From Methylophilales bacterium (GTDB lineage: Bacteria; Pseudomonadota; Gammaproteobacteria; Burkholderiales; Methylophilaceae), in assembly GCA_021414145.1 (NCBI GenBank), contig JAIOOY010000008.1:1-40542 (forward strand): DNA of 40,542 bases. The letters are read 5' to 3'. Below, piece by piece: positions 1 through 9,532 of this stretch. A model generated the notes under the pieces. That model saw only the letters and a list, made by a program, of their open reading frames with translations, was not told where the DNA came from and did not search any database. Position 1 is the stretch's first letter; every line of letters begins with the position of its first letter. Made by a program: the position numbers and the translations under genes.

Positions 1-31
1 GGACGCGGGACGCGCGTGACGGTCACCTTCA

Positions 32-1285
32 CTATTTCGTCTTAACGTCGAGTTGCTTGAGTTTACGGTAAAGGTGGGTACGCTCTAGGCCCACGGCATC
101 GGCCACGCGGCTCATATTGCCGCCTGCCTTGGCGATGTGATGCTCGAAATATAGACGCTCGAACGCATCTCGTGCCTCGCGCAAAGGCTGGTCAAACGAC
201 ACCAAGAACGGCGCGTTGGTGTGTTCCAGGCCGGAAAATTCTTGCAGTATGTGTTGAACCTCGCTCAAACCAATTACGTCTTCTTTGGCTGCGAGCAATA
301 ATCTTTTGACGACATTTTCCAACTGCGCCAGATTACCCGGCCATTCTGCGTTGCGTAATGCATTCAGCGCGGCTGTATCGAAGCTATGGTAAGGTGTTTC
401 ACCAGCCTCAGTTAAGCGTGTGGCAAGGCCGCTGGCGAGTTCCGGAATGTCTTCTCTATGCTCGTTTAGCGCCGGAACACGCACGGTGAGCGCACCTATG
501 GCCTGTAGCAAGATGTCATCAAATTGGTGCGCAGCGGCAAGCTGCGGCAAGTCACGCGAAGTACTGCAAATCACGCGCACGGCGTATTTCTCGGCTTTTT
601 GTATGAGCAACAACAGGCCTTTTTGCGCACTGTTGGAAAGCTCGGCGATTTCGCCAGTAAACAACACGCCATTTTGGGCGTGTTGTAGCATTTCCAGCGG
701 TGATTGCGCCAGTTTTTCCGGCGCCTCCAGTGTCAGCCAAGGCGTGTCAGCTTGATGCAAAGCTCGAGCGCAGAGCTCCACGCCGCAGCCTTTAGCACCT
801 AACAATAGCAAAGGCGCTTTGGATTTGGCAGCTTGCTCCAAGCGCGAGCGCAACTCCATCATGGCCGCACTTTTGCCTAGGCCGATTAAATTCACGCTCT
901 GGCGCGGTAGATGTTCGCCCGCCTTGAGCGCGGCACTGACCGTTTTGAGCAGTTTTTGCAGGGCAATAGGTTTTTCCAGAAAGTCGAACGCACCTATCCG
1001 CGTGGCTTCCACCGCGGTATCCACCGTAGCATGGCCGGACATCATCACTACCGGCATTGTCAGCAGGCCCCCGCTGACCCACTCCTTAAGCAGAGTCACG
1101 CCGTCGCAGTCGGGCATCCAAATGTCGAGCAGCACCAAATCAGGCTGAGTTTTCAGACGGAAATTGCGCGCTTCAGCAGCGTTTTCCGCCAAAACTACGT
1201 GATAGCCCTCATCTTCCAGAATGTCGCGTAGCAACTCGCGGATGCCGACTTCATCATCTACCACAAGGATATGCCGTGCACTCAT
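32..1285 (-). CDS. ntrX: NtrX-like response regulator with degenerate sigma54 AAA+ domain
   Basis: Receiver domain with LVLLDIWMP, a Fis-type HTH at the C-terminus (NMSRVADAVGLERTHLYRKLKQL), and an AAA+ middle region. 4-nt overlap with an NtrY-like kinase. Confidence 0.85.
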   Translation of the reverse strand: MSARHILVVDDEVGIRELLRDILEDEGYHVVLAENAAEARNFRLKTQPDLVLLDIWMPDCDGVTLLKEWVSGGLLTMPVVMMSGHATVDTAVEATRIGAFDFLEKPIALQKLLKTVSAALKAGEHLPRQSVNLIGLGKSAAMMELRSRLEQAAKSKAPLLLLGAKGCGVELCARALHQADTPWLTLEAPEKLAQSPLEMLQHAQNGVLFTGEIAELSNSAQKGLLLLIQKAEKYAVRVICSTSRDLPQLAAAHQFDDILLQAIGALTVRVPALNEHREDIPELASGLATRLTEAGETPYHSFDTAALNALRNAEWPGNLAQLENVVKRLLLAAKEDVIGLSEVQHILQEFSGLEHTNAPFLVSFDQPLREARDAFERLYFEHHIAKAGGNMSRVADAVGLERTHLYRKLKQLDVKTK

Positions 1286-3381
1286 GTTGATCCCTTTAGT
1301 ACGGGCAGCGACAGACTGATTTCAGCGCCGCCGTCGGGGTGATTTTTGATTTGTATAGCGCCATGATGTTCTTCCACTATCTTCTTTACGATGGCCAGAC
1401 CCAAGCCCGTACCATGACGCTTGGTGGTGACATAAGGTTCAAACACGCGCGCAATCATTTCTTCTGGGAAACCGCTACCGTTATCTCGAATCATTAGGTG
1501 TACATGATTATCGCGCAAGGTGCTCGCAACATGAATGCTGGCATCGGCTACATCCTCAAGTGCGTCTTGCGCGTTGCGCAACAGATTATGCAGCACTTGG
1601 CGCAACATTGTGGCATCACCTTCTATAATAAAAGCGGTTTTAGGCACGCTGATGTGCATGGTCACACCAGGCGGCTCGTACAACGCCAGCACTTCGCGTA
1701 GCAAATCATTAAAGTTAAGCTCAGCCAGATTTAGCGCGGGTGAGCGCGCATATTCGCTGAATTCATTCACCATACTTTTCAACGCAGTGACTTGGGCGAC
1801 GATGGTATGGGTGGCGCGCTGCAATACCTTGGCATCGCTCGCGTCCAGTTTGCTGGTCAGTTTGTGTTCCAAGCGCTCGGCGGAAAGCTGAATCGGTGTG
1901 AGCGGGTTTTTAATTTCATGCGCCAAACGCCTTGCCACCTCACCCCAAGCTGCGTCGCGCTGAGCTTGCATAAGCTTGGTGATATCGTCGAACACCACTA
2001 CAAAGCCGCTATCACTGCCAGCAGGCAAGCGACTGCCACGCACCAGCAACACTTGCCCACCCGTCAGTTCGATTTGTTGTTGCCAGTCCGCATCGGATTT
2101 CTGCAACAAAATAGACTGAGCCAAAGGCGCTAATATTTCCTGCGATTTTGCCAAATCTACCAATGCTTGCCCAGGAGTGAGATCCACACCCAAAATCAGC
2201 CTGGCGGCTGGGTTACAGGCGCGCAAAGCATAATGCTCATCCAACGCCAGCACCCCTGAAGACAGATTGGCCAAGATTGCTTCAAGATAACCGTGCGCGG
2301 CCTCCACCTCAACGCGATGCTGTTCGTTGGAAAGCGTAACCTCACGTAGTTGTTTGGTCATGCTGTTGAAGGAGCGCACCAAAATACCCAACTCATCCTT
2401 GCCATGCACTGGCAGCACAACATTGTAGTCACCGCTGGCAATAGCGCGCGTACCTTCAGCCAGCACGCCCAGCGGGGCCGATAGGCGGCGACTCAACACA
2501 AAGGCAAATGCCACTGCAGAAAGCATGGCCAGCATCAGCACCAAGGTCAACGTGAGCGCGAACACATCCTTCAAAGCGCTACGCGCAAAAGACAATTCCT
2601 GATAATCCTGATACACAGTTTGCACAGCTTCCGCCGTGTCAGACAAGGTTTTTGGCACCGGTTGCAACAGCTGCAAAATACGGGCGTCTTCTTGTAAATC
2701 TTGCGTATTGACTGGGGATAGTACGCGCAAATACAGGCCTTTTCCTAAAATCGGGTCTATCATCCCGAAGCTGTGCTTGCGACCTTTTCGCAGCTGATCA
2801 ACGCTGGGTAGTTCAGGCAAAAAGCTGGTGGAATCACTGCTGGAAAATGCCAAAATTTTGCCTTGTGGTGTAAGTAATACTGCGTCTTGTACACCCGACT
2901 TTTCGCGCAGGTCATTAAGCGCGCTAATGTGGCCAGTGCTGCTTTGTAATGCCAATTGCAGCGCCATGTTTTCGCCCTTGTCTTGCAGCTCGTGCAGCAT
3001 GATGTCCAAGGTGCTTTGCCCTAGTCGCAGACCACCATCCAGCGCGGCCTCCACTTTGACGTTGAACCATGATTCGATAGAACGCGTGAGGAAATTTACC
3101 GATACGGAGTAGACAATCAACCCAGGAATAATCGCCATCATGGCAAACATGCCCAGCAAGCGTAAGGTGAGGCGACTGCCCATCACTTGGGCTTTAAATT
3201 GGCGATACAGCTTCCACAATTGCCAACCTACTAATACCGCCAAAGATCCGGCGAGAATGATGTTCAGCACTAACAAAATGGTGTAGTTTTGGCCGGAAAC
3301 GGCTGTGTTAGCGCTGGCATGAGACAGCAGATAGAGCAGGATTGCTCCCAGAACCACACCTATCAAAACCACGTACTTCAT
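1282..3381 (-). CDS. ntrY: NtrY-like sensor histidine kinase (TM, HAMP, PAS, HisKA, HATPase)
   Basis: RRLAHEIKNPLTPIQLSAERL H-box, GTGLGLAIVKKIVEEHHG G-box, N-terminal TM segments, coupled to ntrX. Confidence 0.88.
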   Translation of the reverse strand: MKYVVLIGVVLGAILLYLLSHASANTAVSGQNYTILLVLNIILAGSLAVLVGWQLWKLYRQFKAQVMGSRLTLRLLGMFAMMAIIPGLIVYSVSVNFLTRSIESWFNVKVEAALDGGLRLGQSTLDIMLHELQDKGENMALQLALQSSTGHISALNDLREKSGVQDAVLLTPQGKILAFSSSDSTSFLPELPSVDQLRKGRKHSFGMIDPILGKGLYLRVLSPVNTQDLQEDARILQLLQPVPKTLSDTAEAVQTVYQDYQELSFARSALKDVFALTLTLVLMLAMLSAVAFAFVLSRRLSAPLGVLAEGTRAIASGDYNVVLPVHGKDELGILVRSFNSMTKQLREVTLSNEQHRVEVEAAHGYLEAILANLSSGVLALDEHYALRACNPAARLILGVDLTPGQALVDLAKSQEILAPLAQSILLQKSDADWQQQIELTGGQVLLVRGSRLPAGSDSGFVVVFDDITKLMQAQRDAAWGEVARRLAHEIKNPLTPIQLSAERLEHKLTSKLDASDAKVLQRATHTIVAQVTALKSMVNEFSEYARSPALNLAELNFNDLLREVLALYEPPGVTMHISVPKTAFIIEGDATMLRQVLHNLLRNAQDALEDVADASIHVASTLRDNHVHLMIRDNGSGFPEEMIARVFEPYVTTKRHGTGLGLAIVKKIVEEHHGAIQIKNHPDGGAEISLSLPVLKGST

Positions 3382-3983
3382 GGCTTTTCTGGTTTGTCTA
3401 AATTAGACTTGTCTAAGTTGGGCTTGTCAAAATTGGGAACCCAACGATAGCGCTCAGACACCAAATTCCACTCCTCCGAACCAAGAGCGCTGACTTGTAG
3501 CGGCTTAGGCAGCCTCGTAGGATCTAGCCGCATGCGTAGCAAAGCGTAATAGTTGGCATCTTTTTTGAGCGCAGATTTTTCTACCACGAACAAGCCGCGC
3601 AATTTACCCAAAGCATCTAGCGCTTCCGCCAAAGTGACGTAACTGGTTTGGTGTTTACCCAGCGTGAGCAAATATTGACGCGATAGGGCGTGGTAACCCA
3701 GTTTAGCCACTACGCTGGTATTGGCGGCTTCTTGATCCACCCAGTATCTATGCGGTTCCATCAGCACGAATTCGATTAAAAAATTGAGCGCGATACCTTT
3801 GTTGATGGCTTCTTCCAATTCACGACTAAAGCTAATCTCAAAATCTGCATTGAGGTGATAAGCATCATCGGCGGGCACCAATTCGGCATGTGCCACACTG
3901 ATGCCAGCGGCATTAACGTAACTTGCGGTCGCGAGCAATAGCGCCGCACACAGCATCAAGCTACATTTTTTGTATAAGCGCAT
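3378..3983 (-). CDS. DUF4390-family secreted/membrane protein
   Basis: Lies between rsmB and ntrY; signal peptide MRLYKKCSLMLCAALLLATASYVNA. The internal ATG at 3983 is preferred over the ORF-track start at 4007. Confidence 0.7.
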   Translation of the reverse strand: MRLYKKCSLMLCAALLLATASYVNAAGISVAHAELVPADDAYHLNADFEISFSRELEEAINKGIALNFLIEFVLMEPHRYWVDQEAANTSVVAKLGYHALSRQYLLTLGKHQTSYVTLAEALDALGKLRGLFVVEKSALKKDANYYALLRMRLDPTRLPKPLQVSALGSEEWNLVSERYRWVPNFDKPNLDKSNLDKPEKP

Positions 3984-5238
3984 AAAAGAATCCGTCATGT
4001 TCATCACAGGGCAAAAGTTGACCAGACTGACCTAATCCCTCCCAAAGATTAAGCGTTTTGGCATCTGCGGTAGAGGCCAAAAACGCTTGAATTTGCTGGT
4101 GATTTTCTTCTTCAAACACCGAGCAAGTGGCGTACAGCAATTTACCACCCTTTGCCAAAGTTGACCATAAACTGTGCAAAATCGCATTTTGCTGCGCGCA
4201 AAAGCTGGCGATGTCGGCCTCGCGGCGCAACCATTTAATATCGGGGTGGCGGCGCACGATGCCGGATGCGGTACATGGCACATCGGCCAGAATGCGGTCA
4301 AACGGCACGCCGTTCCACCATGTTTCCGGTTTGGCGGCATCACCCGCTTTCACTCTGGCTTTTAGCCCCAATCTCTGCAAAGTGCCGCTCACTTTTTGCA
4401 GCCTCATCTCGTCACTATCCAAAGCTAGCAGTTCAATGTCCGCCAACTCCAACAAATGTGCCGCTTTTCCGCCCGGTGCGCTGCACGCGTCCAGCACCCG
4501 CATTTCAGCTTTAACATCCAGCATAGGTGCGGCGAACTGTGCTCCCAAATCTTGCACAGAAAGCAGCCCCTGAGAAAATCCGGGCAGTTTCTCCACCGGC
4601 AATGGTTTTTCTAAAATAAGTCCAAATTCGCCAACAAGATGAGCGTCTATGCCCTCCTTCATCAGCTGCTGAAGATAGTCATTACGCTTGGTTTTGCGAA
4701 TATTGATGCGCAAGGTCATAGGTGGATGCTGATTTCCGACTTTAAGCATGGCCTCCCAATCGTCTGGATATTGCTTTTGCAGTTTATTCACCCACCACTG
4801 AGGATAAGCCAGTTGAATGGATGGTTTCTGCGACAAATTCTGGTTGAGTGTCTCGCGCTGACGCAAAAAATTACGCAACACACCATTCACCAAGCCCTTT
4901 ACCCATGGTTTATTTAGCGTAGCAGCAGCTTGTACAGCATGATCTACCACTGCGTGCGACGCATTTTTGCTGTACTCCAACTGGTACAACGCCACCAACA
5001 GCAGATAATGCACACGCTCATCATCCAGTGGCCGATCCAGTAAGGCGGAGAGCAAAGCTTGCAGGCGCGATAACCAGCGCAATGTGCCGTAACTCAAATC
5101 TTGCATAATACCGCGCTGTTGGGGCGTGAAATCTGGCTGGCGCGCCTCGTCCAAAGCTTGATTCAGGTTACGACCTGATAATACCTTTGCCACCACTTGG
5201 GCGGCGAGAAGTTGGGCGTTATGCAAACTTATCGCCAA
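3961..5238 (-). CDS. rsmB: 16S rRNA (cytosine-967-C5)-methyltransferase RsmB
   Basis: NusB-like N-terminus, VLDACSAPGGKAAHLLELAD SAM motif, ADVPCTASGIVRRHPDIKWLR, LLYATCSVFEEEN. Confidence 0.92.
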   Translation of the reverse strand: MAISLHNAQLLAAQVVAKVLSGRNLNQALDEARQPDFTPQQRGIMQDLSYGTLRWLSRLQALLSALLDRPLDDERVHYLLLVALYQLEYSKNASHAVVDHAVQAAATLNKPWVKGLVNGVLRNFLRQRETLNQNLSQKPSIQLAYPQWWVNKLQKQYPDDWEAMLKVGNQHPPMTLRINIRKTKRNDYLQQLMKEGIDAHLVGEFGLILEKPLPVEKLPGFSQGLLSVQDLGAQFAAPMLDVKAEMRVLDACSAPGGKAAHLLELADIELLALDSDEMRLQKVSGTLQRLGLKARVKAGDAAKPETWWNGVPFDRILADVPCTASGIVRRHPDIKWLRREADIASFCAQQNAILHSLWSTLAKGGKLLYATCSVFEEENHQQIQAFLASTADAKTLNLWEGLGQSGQLLPCDEHDGFFYALIQKM

Positions 5239-6133
5239 TCTTGAGCGGCGTTCCCGCCAAAAACTCTTTCCATCCCAAGCGCTTGCCGCCGGGTTTTTGC
5301 AGCTCGGTAATACACAATGCTCCTTCGCCGCAGGACACGACTATGCCGCCTTCCAGCGCGATGACTTCTCCTGCCGCGCCGCGCCATTGTGCTGCACTGG
5401 CGAACCAGACTTTCCATACTTCACCCTGCATCATGGCGGTAGCCACCGGAAACGGATTGAATGCGCGTACCTGCCGTGATATTTCTACCGCGCTACGATT
5501 CCAGTCTATAGGTGCTTCGGATTTTTGCAGCTTTTCGGCATAGGTCACCAACGCCTCTTTTTGTGGCTCTGGAACCAGCGCATCAAGTTCCGCTAACGCC
5601 TCCACCATCAGCCTGCCGCCTTGTTCAGCCAAGGTATCATGCAATGTCTGTGCAGTATCTAGCGTGGTGATGGGAATCACCGCTTTTTTCAACATTGCTC
5701 CCGCATCCAGCGCCAGCACCACTTGCATGATGGTCACTCCGGTTTCGCTGTCTCCCGCCAGAAGTGCCCGCTGTATCGGTGCAGCCCCACGCCAGCGAGG
5801 CAACAGCGAAGCGTGGATGTTGTAACAACCATGTTTAGGCATATCGAGAATAGCCTGCGGAATGATGAGACCATAAGCCGCCACAACCATCACTTCGGCT
5901 TCAGTCTCAGCGATGCGGCTTTGTACTTCAGGCGCTTTTAGCGTTTCTGGCTGGAAAATTAGTAACTGGTGAGCCAGGGCCAACTCCTTCACCGGACTGG
6001 CTTTTAGCTTCATTCCCCGCCCGGCAGGCCGATCCGGTTGGGTGAGTATCAATACGATATCGTGCCCAGCTTTAATCAGTGCGGCGAGCGCGGGTACAGC
6101 AAAATCCGGCGTACCGGCAAAGATGATTTTCAT
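5219..6133 (-). CDS. fmt: methionyl-tRNA formyltransferase
   Basis: MKIIFAGTPDFAVPALAALI, NIHASLLPRWRGAAPIQRALLAGD, adjacent to def. Confidence 0.95.
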   Translation of the reverse strand: MKIIFAGTPDFAVPALAALIKAGHDIVLILTQPDRPAGRGMKLKASPVKELALAHQLLIFQPETLKAPEVQSRIAETEAEVMVVAAYGLIIPQAILDMPKHGCYNIHASLLPRWRGAAPIQRALLAGDSETGVTIMQVVLALDAGAMLKKAVIPITTLDTAQTLHDTLAEQGGRLMVEALAELDALVPEPQKEALVTYAEKLQKSEAPIDWNRSAVEISRQVRAFNPFPVATAMMQGEVWKVWFASAAQWRGAAGEVIALEGGIVVSCGEGALCITELQKPGGKRLGWKEFLAGTPLKIGDKFA

Positions 6134-6143
6134 AGACTGTTAG

Positions 6144-6647
6144 CTACATCGTCTCGCGCAGCCGCTTTTTCATCTTGTTTTTGATGCGGATCTGCTTCAA
6201 CTGCGACAAATATTCCACAAACACTTTACCCTTGAGGTGATCCATCTCATGCTGAATGCACACTGCCAGCAAACCATCCGCATTGAGTTTGAACTTTTTC
6301 CCTTCAATATCCAACGCCTCTACCGTAATTTTTTCCGGTCTTTTTACAATTTCAAAAATGCCGGGAACGGAGAGGCAGCCTTCTTCAAATTCCTGCATGC
6401 CGTCGGCTTGGAGGATACGCGGGTTAATGAACACTTGTAGTTTGGATTTATCTTCTGAAATATCCATGACGATGACTTGCTGATGCTCATCCACCTGAGT
6501 TGCAGCCAAGCCTATGCCAGGCGCGGCATACATGGTTTCAGCCATGTCACGTACCAGTTTGCGGATGTTGTCATCCACGACGGCGACAGGTTTTGCCACG
6601 GTATAAAGTCTTGGGTCGGGATAATGAACTATCTCTAGAATTGCCAT
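6144..6647 (-). CDS. def: peptide deformylase
   Basis: [19 protein letters not shown] and [17 protein letters not shown] motifs. Confidence 0.96.
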   Translation of the reverse strand: MAILEIVHYPDPRLYTVAKPVAVVDDNIRKLVRDMAETMYAAPGIGLAATQVDEHQQVIVMDISEDKSKLQVFINPRILQADGMQEFEEGCLSVPGIFEIVKRPEKITVEALDIEGKKFKLNADGLLAVCIQHEMDHLKGKVFVEYLSQLKQIRIKNKMKKRLRETM

Positions 6648-6696
6648 AATGCTTGCCTTACAATGAAGTCATGATTATAACGCTGCGGGCACTAGT

Positions 6697-7770
6697 ATGT
6701 TAGACGCGGAAGAAGCCCGCTACTGGATTGCGCTTTCACTGATTTCTGGGCTAGGTGGCGAAAATTATCGCCGCTTATTGAGCGCTTTTGGCGACCCCGA
6801 GCAAATATATGCCACTCCCATCTCGCATCTGCGCGACGTAGTAGATAGCAACATCTCCAGCGCCATCACCCAAGGCATAGATGAAGAAAAACTAGCCCCC
6901 GCTATGGCTTGGTTGGCGCAACCCAATAATCGGCTGCTGACGTTGGCAGATAGCGATTACCCCCAGACTCTACTAGAAATTTCTGATCCGCCGCCTGTGC
7001 TGTATCTCAAAGGGGATGTGACACGTCTCAACCAACCATGCCTCGCCGTAGTAGGCAGTCGTAATGCTTCCCCGCAAGGCTTGAACACAGCAGAGGCGTT
7101 TTCTCAAGCACTTGCCGATGCCGGTTGGTGCGTAGTCAGCGGCATGGCATTAGGGATTGACGGCGCAGCGCATAAGGGCGCGCTGAAAGGCAAGGCTAGT
7201 ACCGTCGCCGTGGTAGGTACTGGTTTGGATATTGTGTATCCATCACGTCATCGTGATTTGGCGCATGAGATTGCTCAAAAAGGAGCGATGATTTCCGAGT
7301 TTCCGTTGGCAACACCCTCCATCGCGGGCAATTTTCCGCGTCGGAATCGCATCATCAGTGGTTTGGCAAGAGGTGTGCTGATTGTGGAAGCCAATTTGCA
7401 AAGCGGCTCGCTCATCACCGCACGCCTAGCAGGCGAACAGGGACGCGAGGTGTTCGCCATCCCCGGTTCCATCCATTCGCCCTTGTCCAAGGGCTGTCAT
7501 CTGCTCATCAAACAAGGCGCAAAACTTGTAGATAGTATTCACGACATCCTTGAAGAATTAGGCACTGCCCCCATTTCTCAATTAGAGGAGTCAAGTCAAG
7601 GCGAAGAATTACCGTTATTAACAGCAATGGGCTACGAAGCTGTTGCAGCAGAAACTTTAATTCAGCGGTGTAGCTTGACGAGTGAGCAGGTTTCGGCGAT
7701 GCTACTTACGCTGGAACTCGATGGAAGAATTGCCAGTTTGCCGGGTGGGCGGTATCAGCGCCTAAATTAA
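6697..7770 (+). CDS. dprA: DNA-processing protein DprA
   Basis: Rossmann fold with AVVGSRNASPQGLNTA, SGMALGIDGAAHKGAL, NFPRRNRIISGLARGVLIVEA. Confidence 0.94.
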   Translation: MLDAEEARYWIALSLISGLGGENYRRLLSAFGDPEQIYATPISHLRDVVDSNISSAITQGIDEEKLAPAMAWLAQPNNRLLTLADSDYPQTLLEISDPPPVLYLKGDVTRLNQPCLAVVGSRNASPQGLNTAEAFSQALADAGWCVVSGMALGIDGAAHKGALKGKASTVAVVGTGLDIVYPSRHRDLAHEIAQKGAMISEFPLATPSIAGNFPRRNRIISGLARGVLIVEANLQSGSLITARLAGEQGREVFAIPGSIHSPLSKGCHLLIKQGAKLVDSIHDILEELGTAPISQLEESSQGEELPLLTAMGYEAVAAETLIQRCSLTSEQVSAMLLTLELDGRIASLPGGRYQRLN

Positions 7771-7798
7771 TAAACCCCTGAAACTAAAAGGAAAAATC

Positions 7799-8248
7799 AT
7801 GTTCGAGCTACTGGTATATCTGTTTGAGAATTACATCGAAGTGCAAGTGCGTGCCGATGAAAAAACTGTGGCCAAAGAGCTCTCCGCCGCTGGTTTTGAT
7901 AGCGATGACATCAACCGCGCTTTCAGCTGGTTTAACAGCTTAGAAGTCCTATCTGCCAGCGACATGGCGGCTGACAGCGCAGGCTGCCGCATCTACGCCG
8001 AAGAAGAAACCAAGAAAATCGGCCACGAGTGCTTGAGCTTTCTGATGTTTCTAGAACAAGCCGGCGTACTCAATCCGCAAGAACGTGAAGTGGTAATAGA
8101 TCGACTGCTGGCGTTACCGGAGATGGAAGTCAATCTAGAGCAAACTAAATGGATCTCACTAATGGTGCTGTGGCGGCACGGTAAAGCGAAGGATTATCTG
8201 TTTGTAGAGGATGCCCTGTTCAACAACAGTCACCCTACCATACACTAG
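7799..8248 (+). CDS. smg: Smg family protein (DUF494)
   Basis: MFELLVYLFENYIEVQVRADEKTVAKELSAAGFDSDDINRAFSWF; downstream of dprA as is typical. Confidence 0.88.
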   Translation: MFELLVYLFENYIEVQVRADEKTVAKELSAAGFDSDDINRAFSWFNSLEVLSASDMAADSAGCRIYAEEETKKIGHECLSFLMFLEQAGVLNPQEREVVIDRLLALPEMEVNLEQTKWISLMVLWRHGKAKDYLFVEDALFNNSHPTIH

Positions 8249-8258
8249 AAAACCAATC

Positions 8259-8690
8259 ATGAATTTCATTCTTACCCGTTTTGATTCACAAGAAGTTGAT
8301 ATTGATAGCGAAAGCATCATTGTCTTCCCACAAGGCATCCCGCCATTTGATCACTGCACGCGTTACAAATTTTTTCATGAAGAAGGCAAAGGACGCATCT
8401 TCTGGCTGCAATCGCTGGATGAGGCTAGCTTGGTTTTTTCTGTCACCGATCCCGCACTACTCAGGTTAGCTTATGAAGTGGCGTTGACCGACGAAGAACA
8501 GGCTTTGCTCAGGTTTGATGAAGGTGATGAACTGCTGCTAGCAGTGATTTTGTACCGGGATGATGGCAAGCAAAGCAACGCCTTGAATGCGGTTACTACC
8601 TCGCCAATAGTACTCAACACCGATAAACGGTTGGGCTTACAAAAAACATTGACGGAGTTTGGCGCGCAGGTGGTGATTAAAGGTATGTAA
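8259..8690 (+). CDS. fliW: FliW-like flagellar assembly factor
   Basis: MNFILTRFDSQEVDIDSESIIVFPQGIPPFDHCTRYKFF...; FliW-type 'FPxGIPxF' signature. ATG at 8259 is preferred over the ORF-track start at 8211. Confidence 0.8.
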   Translation: MNFILTRFDSQEVDIDSESIIVFPQGIPPFDHCTRYKFFHEEGKGRIFWLQSLDEASLVFSVTDPALLRLAYEVALTDEEQALLRFDEGDELLLAVILYRDDGKQSNALNAVTTSPIVLNTDKRLGLQKTLTEFGAQVVIKGM

Positions 8691-8692
8691 CG

Positions 8693-9529
8693 CTATATCC
8701 CCAAGCGTTGCCAAATCGTCGAAACCGCACCCGCTTGGTTCAAGGCATAAAAATGCAATCCAGGCGCACCACCAGCCAACAATCTATCGCATAGTTCCGT
8801 CACAACATCCAGCCCCAGAGCACGCACTGAGGCGATGTCATCACCGTAATCCGCCAATCTTAAACTCAGCCAGCGTGGGATTTCCGCCCCGCACATCGCT
8901 GAAAAGCGTGCCAATTGGGCGTAGTTGTAGATGGGCATGATGCCGGGATAAACTGGGATTGCAATCCCCATCGCGTCACACTCTTCCATAAAGTGGAAAT
9001 AGGAATCGGCGTTATAGAAATACTGAGTGATAGCGGCGTTGGCACCAGCATCTACTTTACGTTTGAAATTGGCTAGATCGGCTTTTGCCGATGCGGCTTC
9101 GGGATGGATTTCAGGATAAGCTGCGACTTCAATTTCGAACCAGTCGCCAGTTTCTTTACGGATAAACTCTACTAGCTCGCTGGCATAGCGGAAGTCACTA
9201 GTGGTGACTTCGCCGGAAGGCAAATCACCGCGCAGCGCTACAATGTGGCGAAAACCGTGTGCTTTGTACTGTGCCAGCACATCTCTTATTTCGTCGCGGG
9301 TAGAGGCTATACAAGACAGGTGTGGCGCTGCTTCCAGCCCATCTGCTTGGATATCGAGCACGGTTTCCAGTGTGCGGTCACGCGTCGAGCCCCCCGCGCC
9401 AAAGGTAACCGAGAAAAACTTTGGCCCAAGCTGCGCGAGTTGCTTGCGGGCAGCACGCAGCTTAGCCATGCCTTCTGCCGTTTTGGGCGGAAAGAACTCG
9501 AAACTGTAGATTCGTTTTTCGCGGGTCAC
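8693..9529 (-). CDS. metF: 5,10-methylenetetrahydrofolate reductase
   Basis: YSFEFFPPKTAEGMAKL, SVTFGAGGSTRDRTLET; adjacent to ahcY. Confidence 0.94.
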   Translation of the reverse strand: MTREKRIYSFEFFPPKTAEGMAKLRAARKQLAQLGPKFFSVTFGAGGSTRDRTLETVLDIQADGLEAAPHLSCIASTRDEIRDVLAQYKAHGFRHIVALRGDLPSGEVTTSDFRYASELVEFIRKETGDWFEIEVAAYPEIHPEAASAKADLANFKRKVDAGANAAITQYFYNADSYFHFMEECDAMGIAIPVYPGIMPIYNYAQLARFSAMCGAEIPRWLSLRLADYGDDIASVRALGLDVVTELCDRLLAGGAPGLHFYALNQAGAVSTIWQRLGI

Positions 9530-9532
9530 GGC

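Noticed and set aside
1-31. GC-rich sequence with GTGACGGTCAC palindrome at the left edge
   Set aside because: Too little sequence to assign; could be the end of another gene or intergenic.
32-1285. ntrX as pseudogene
   Set aside because: The AAA+ motifs are degraded but the frame is open end to end, and receiver and HTH domains are intact, so it is more likely a functional divergent regulator.
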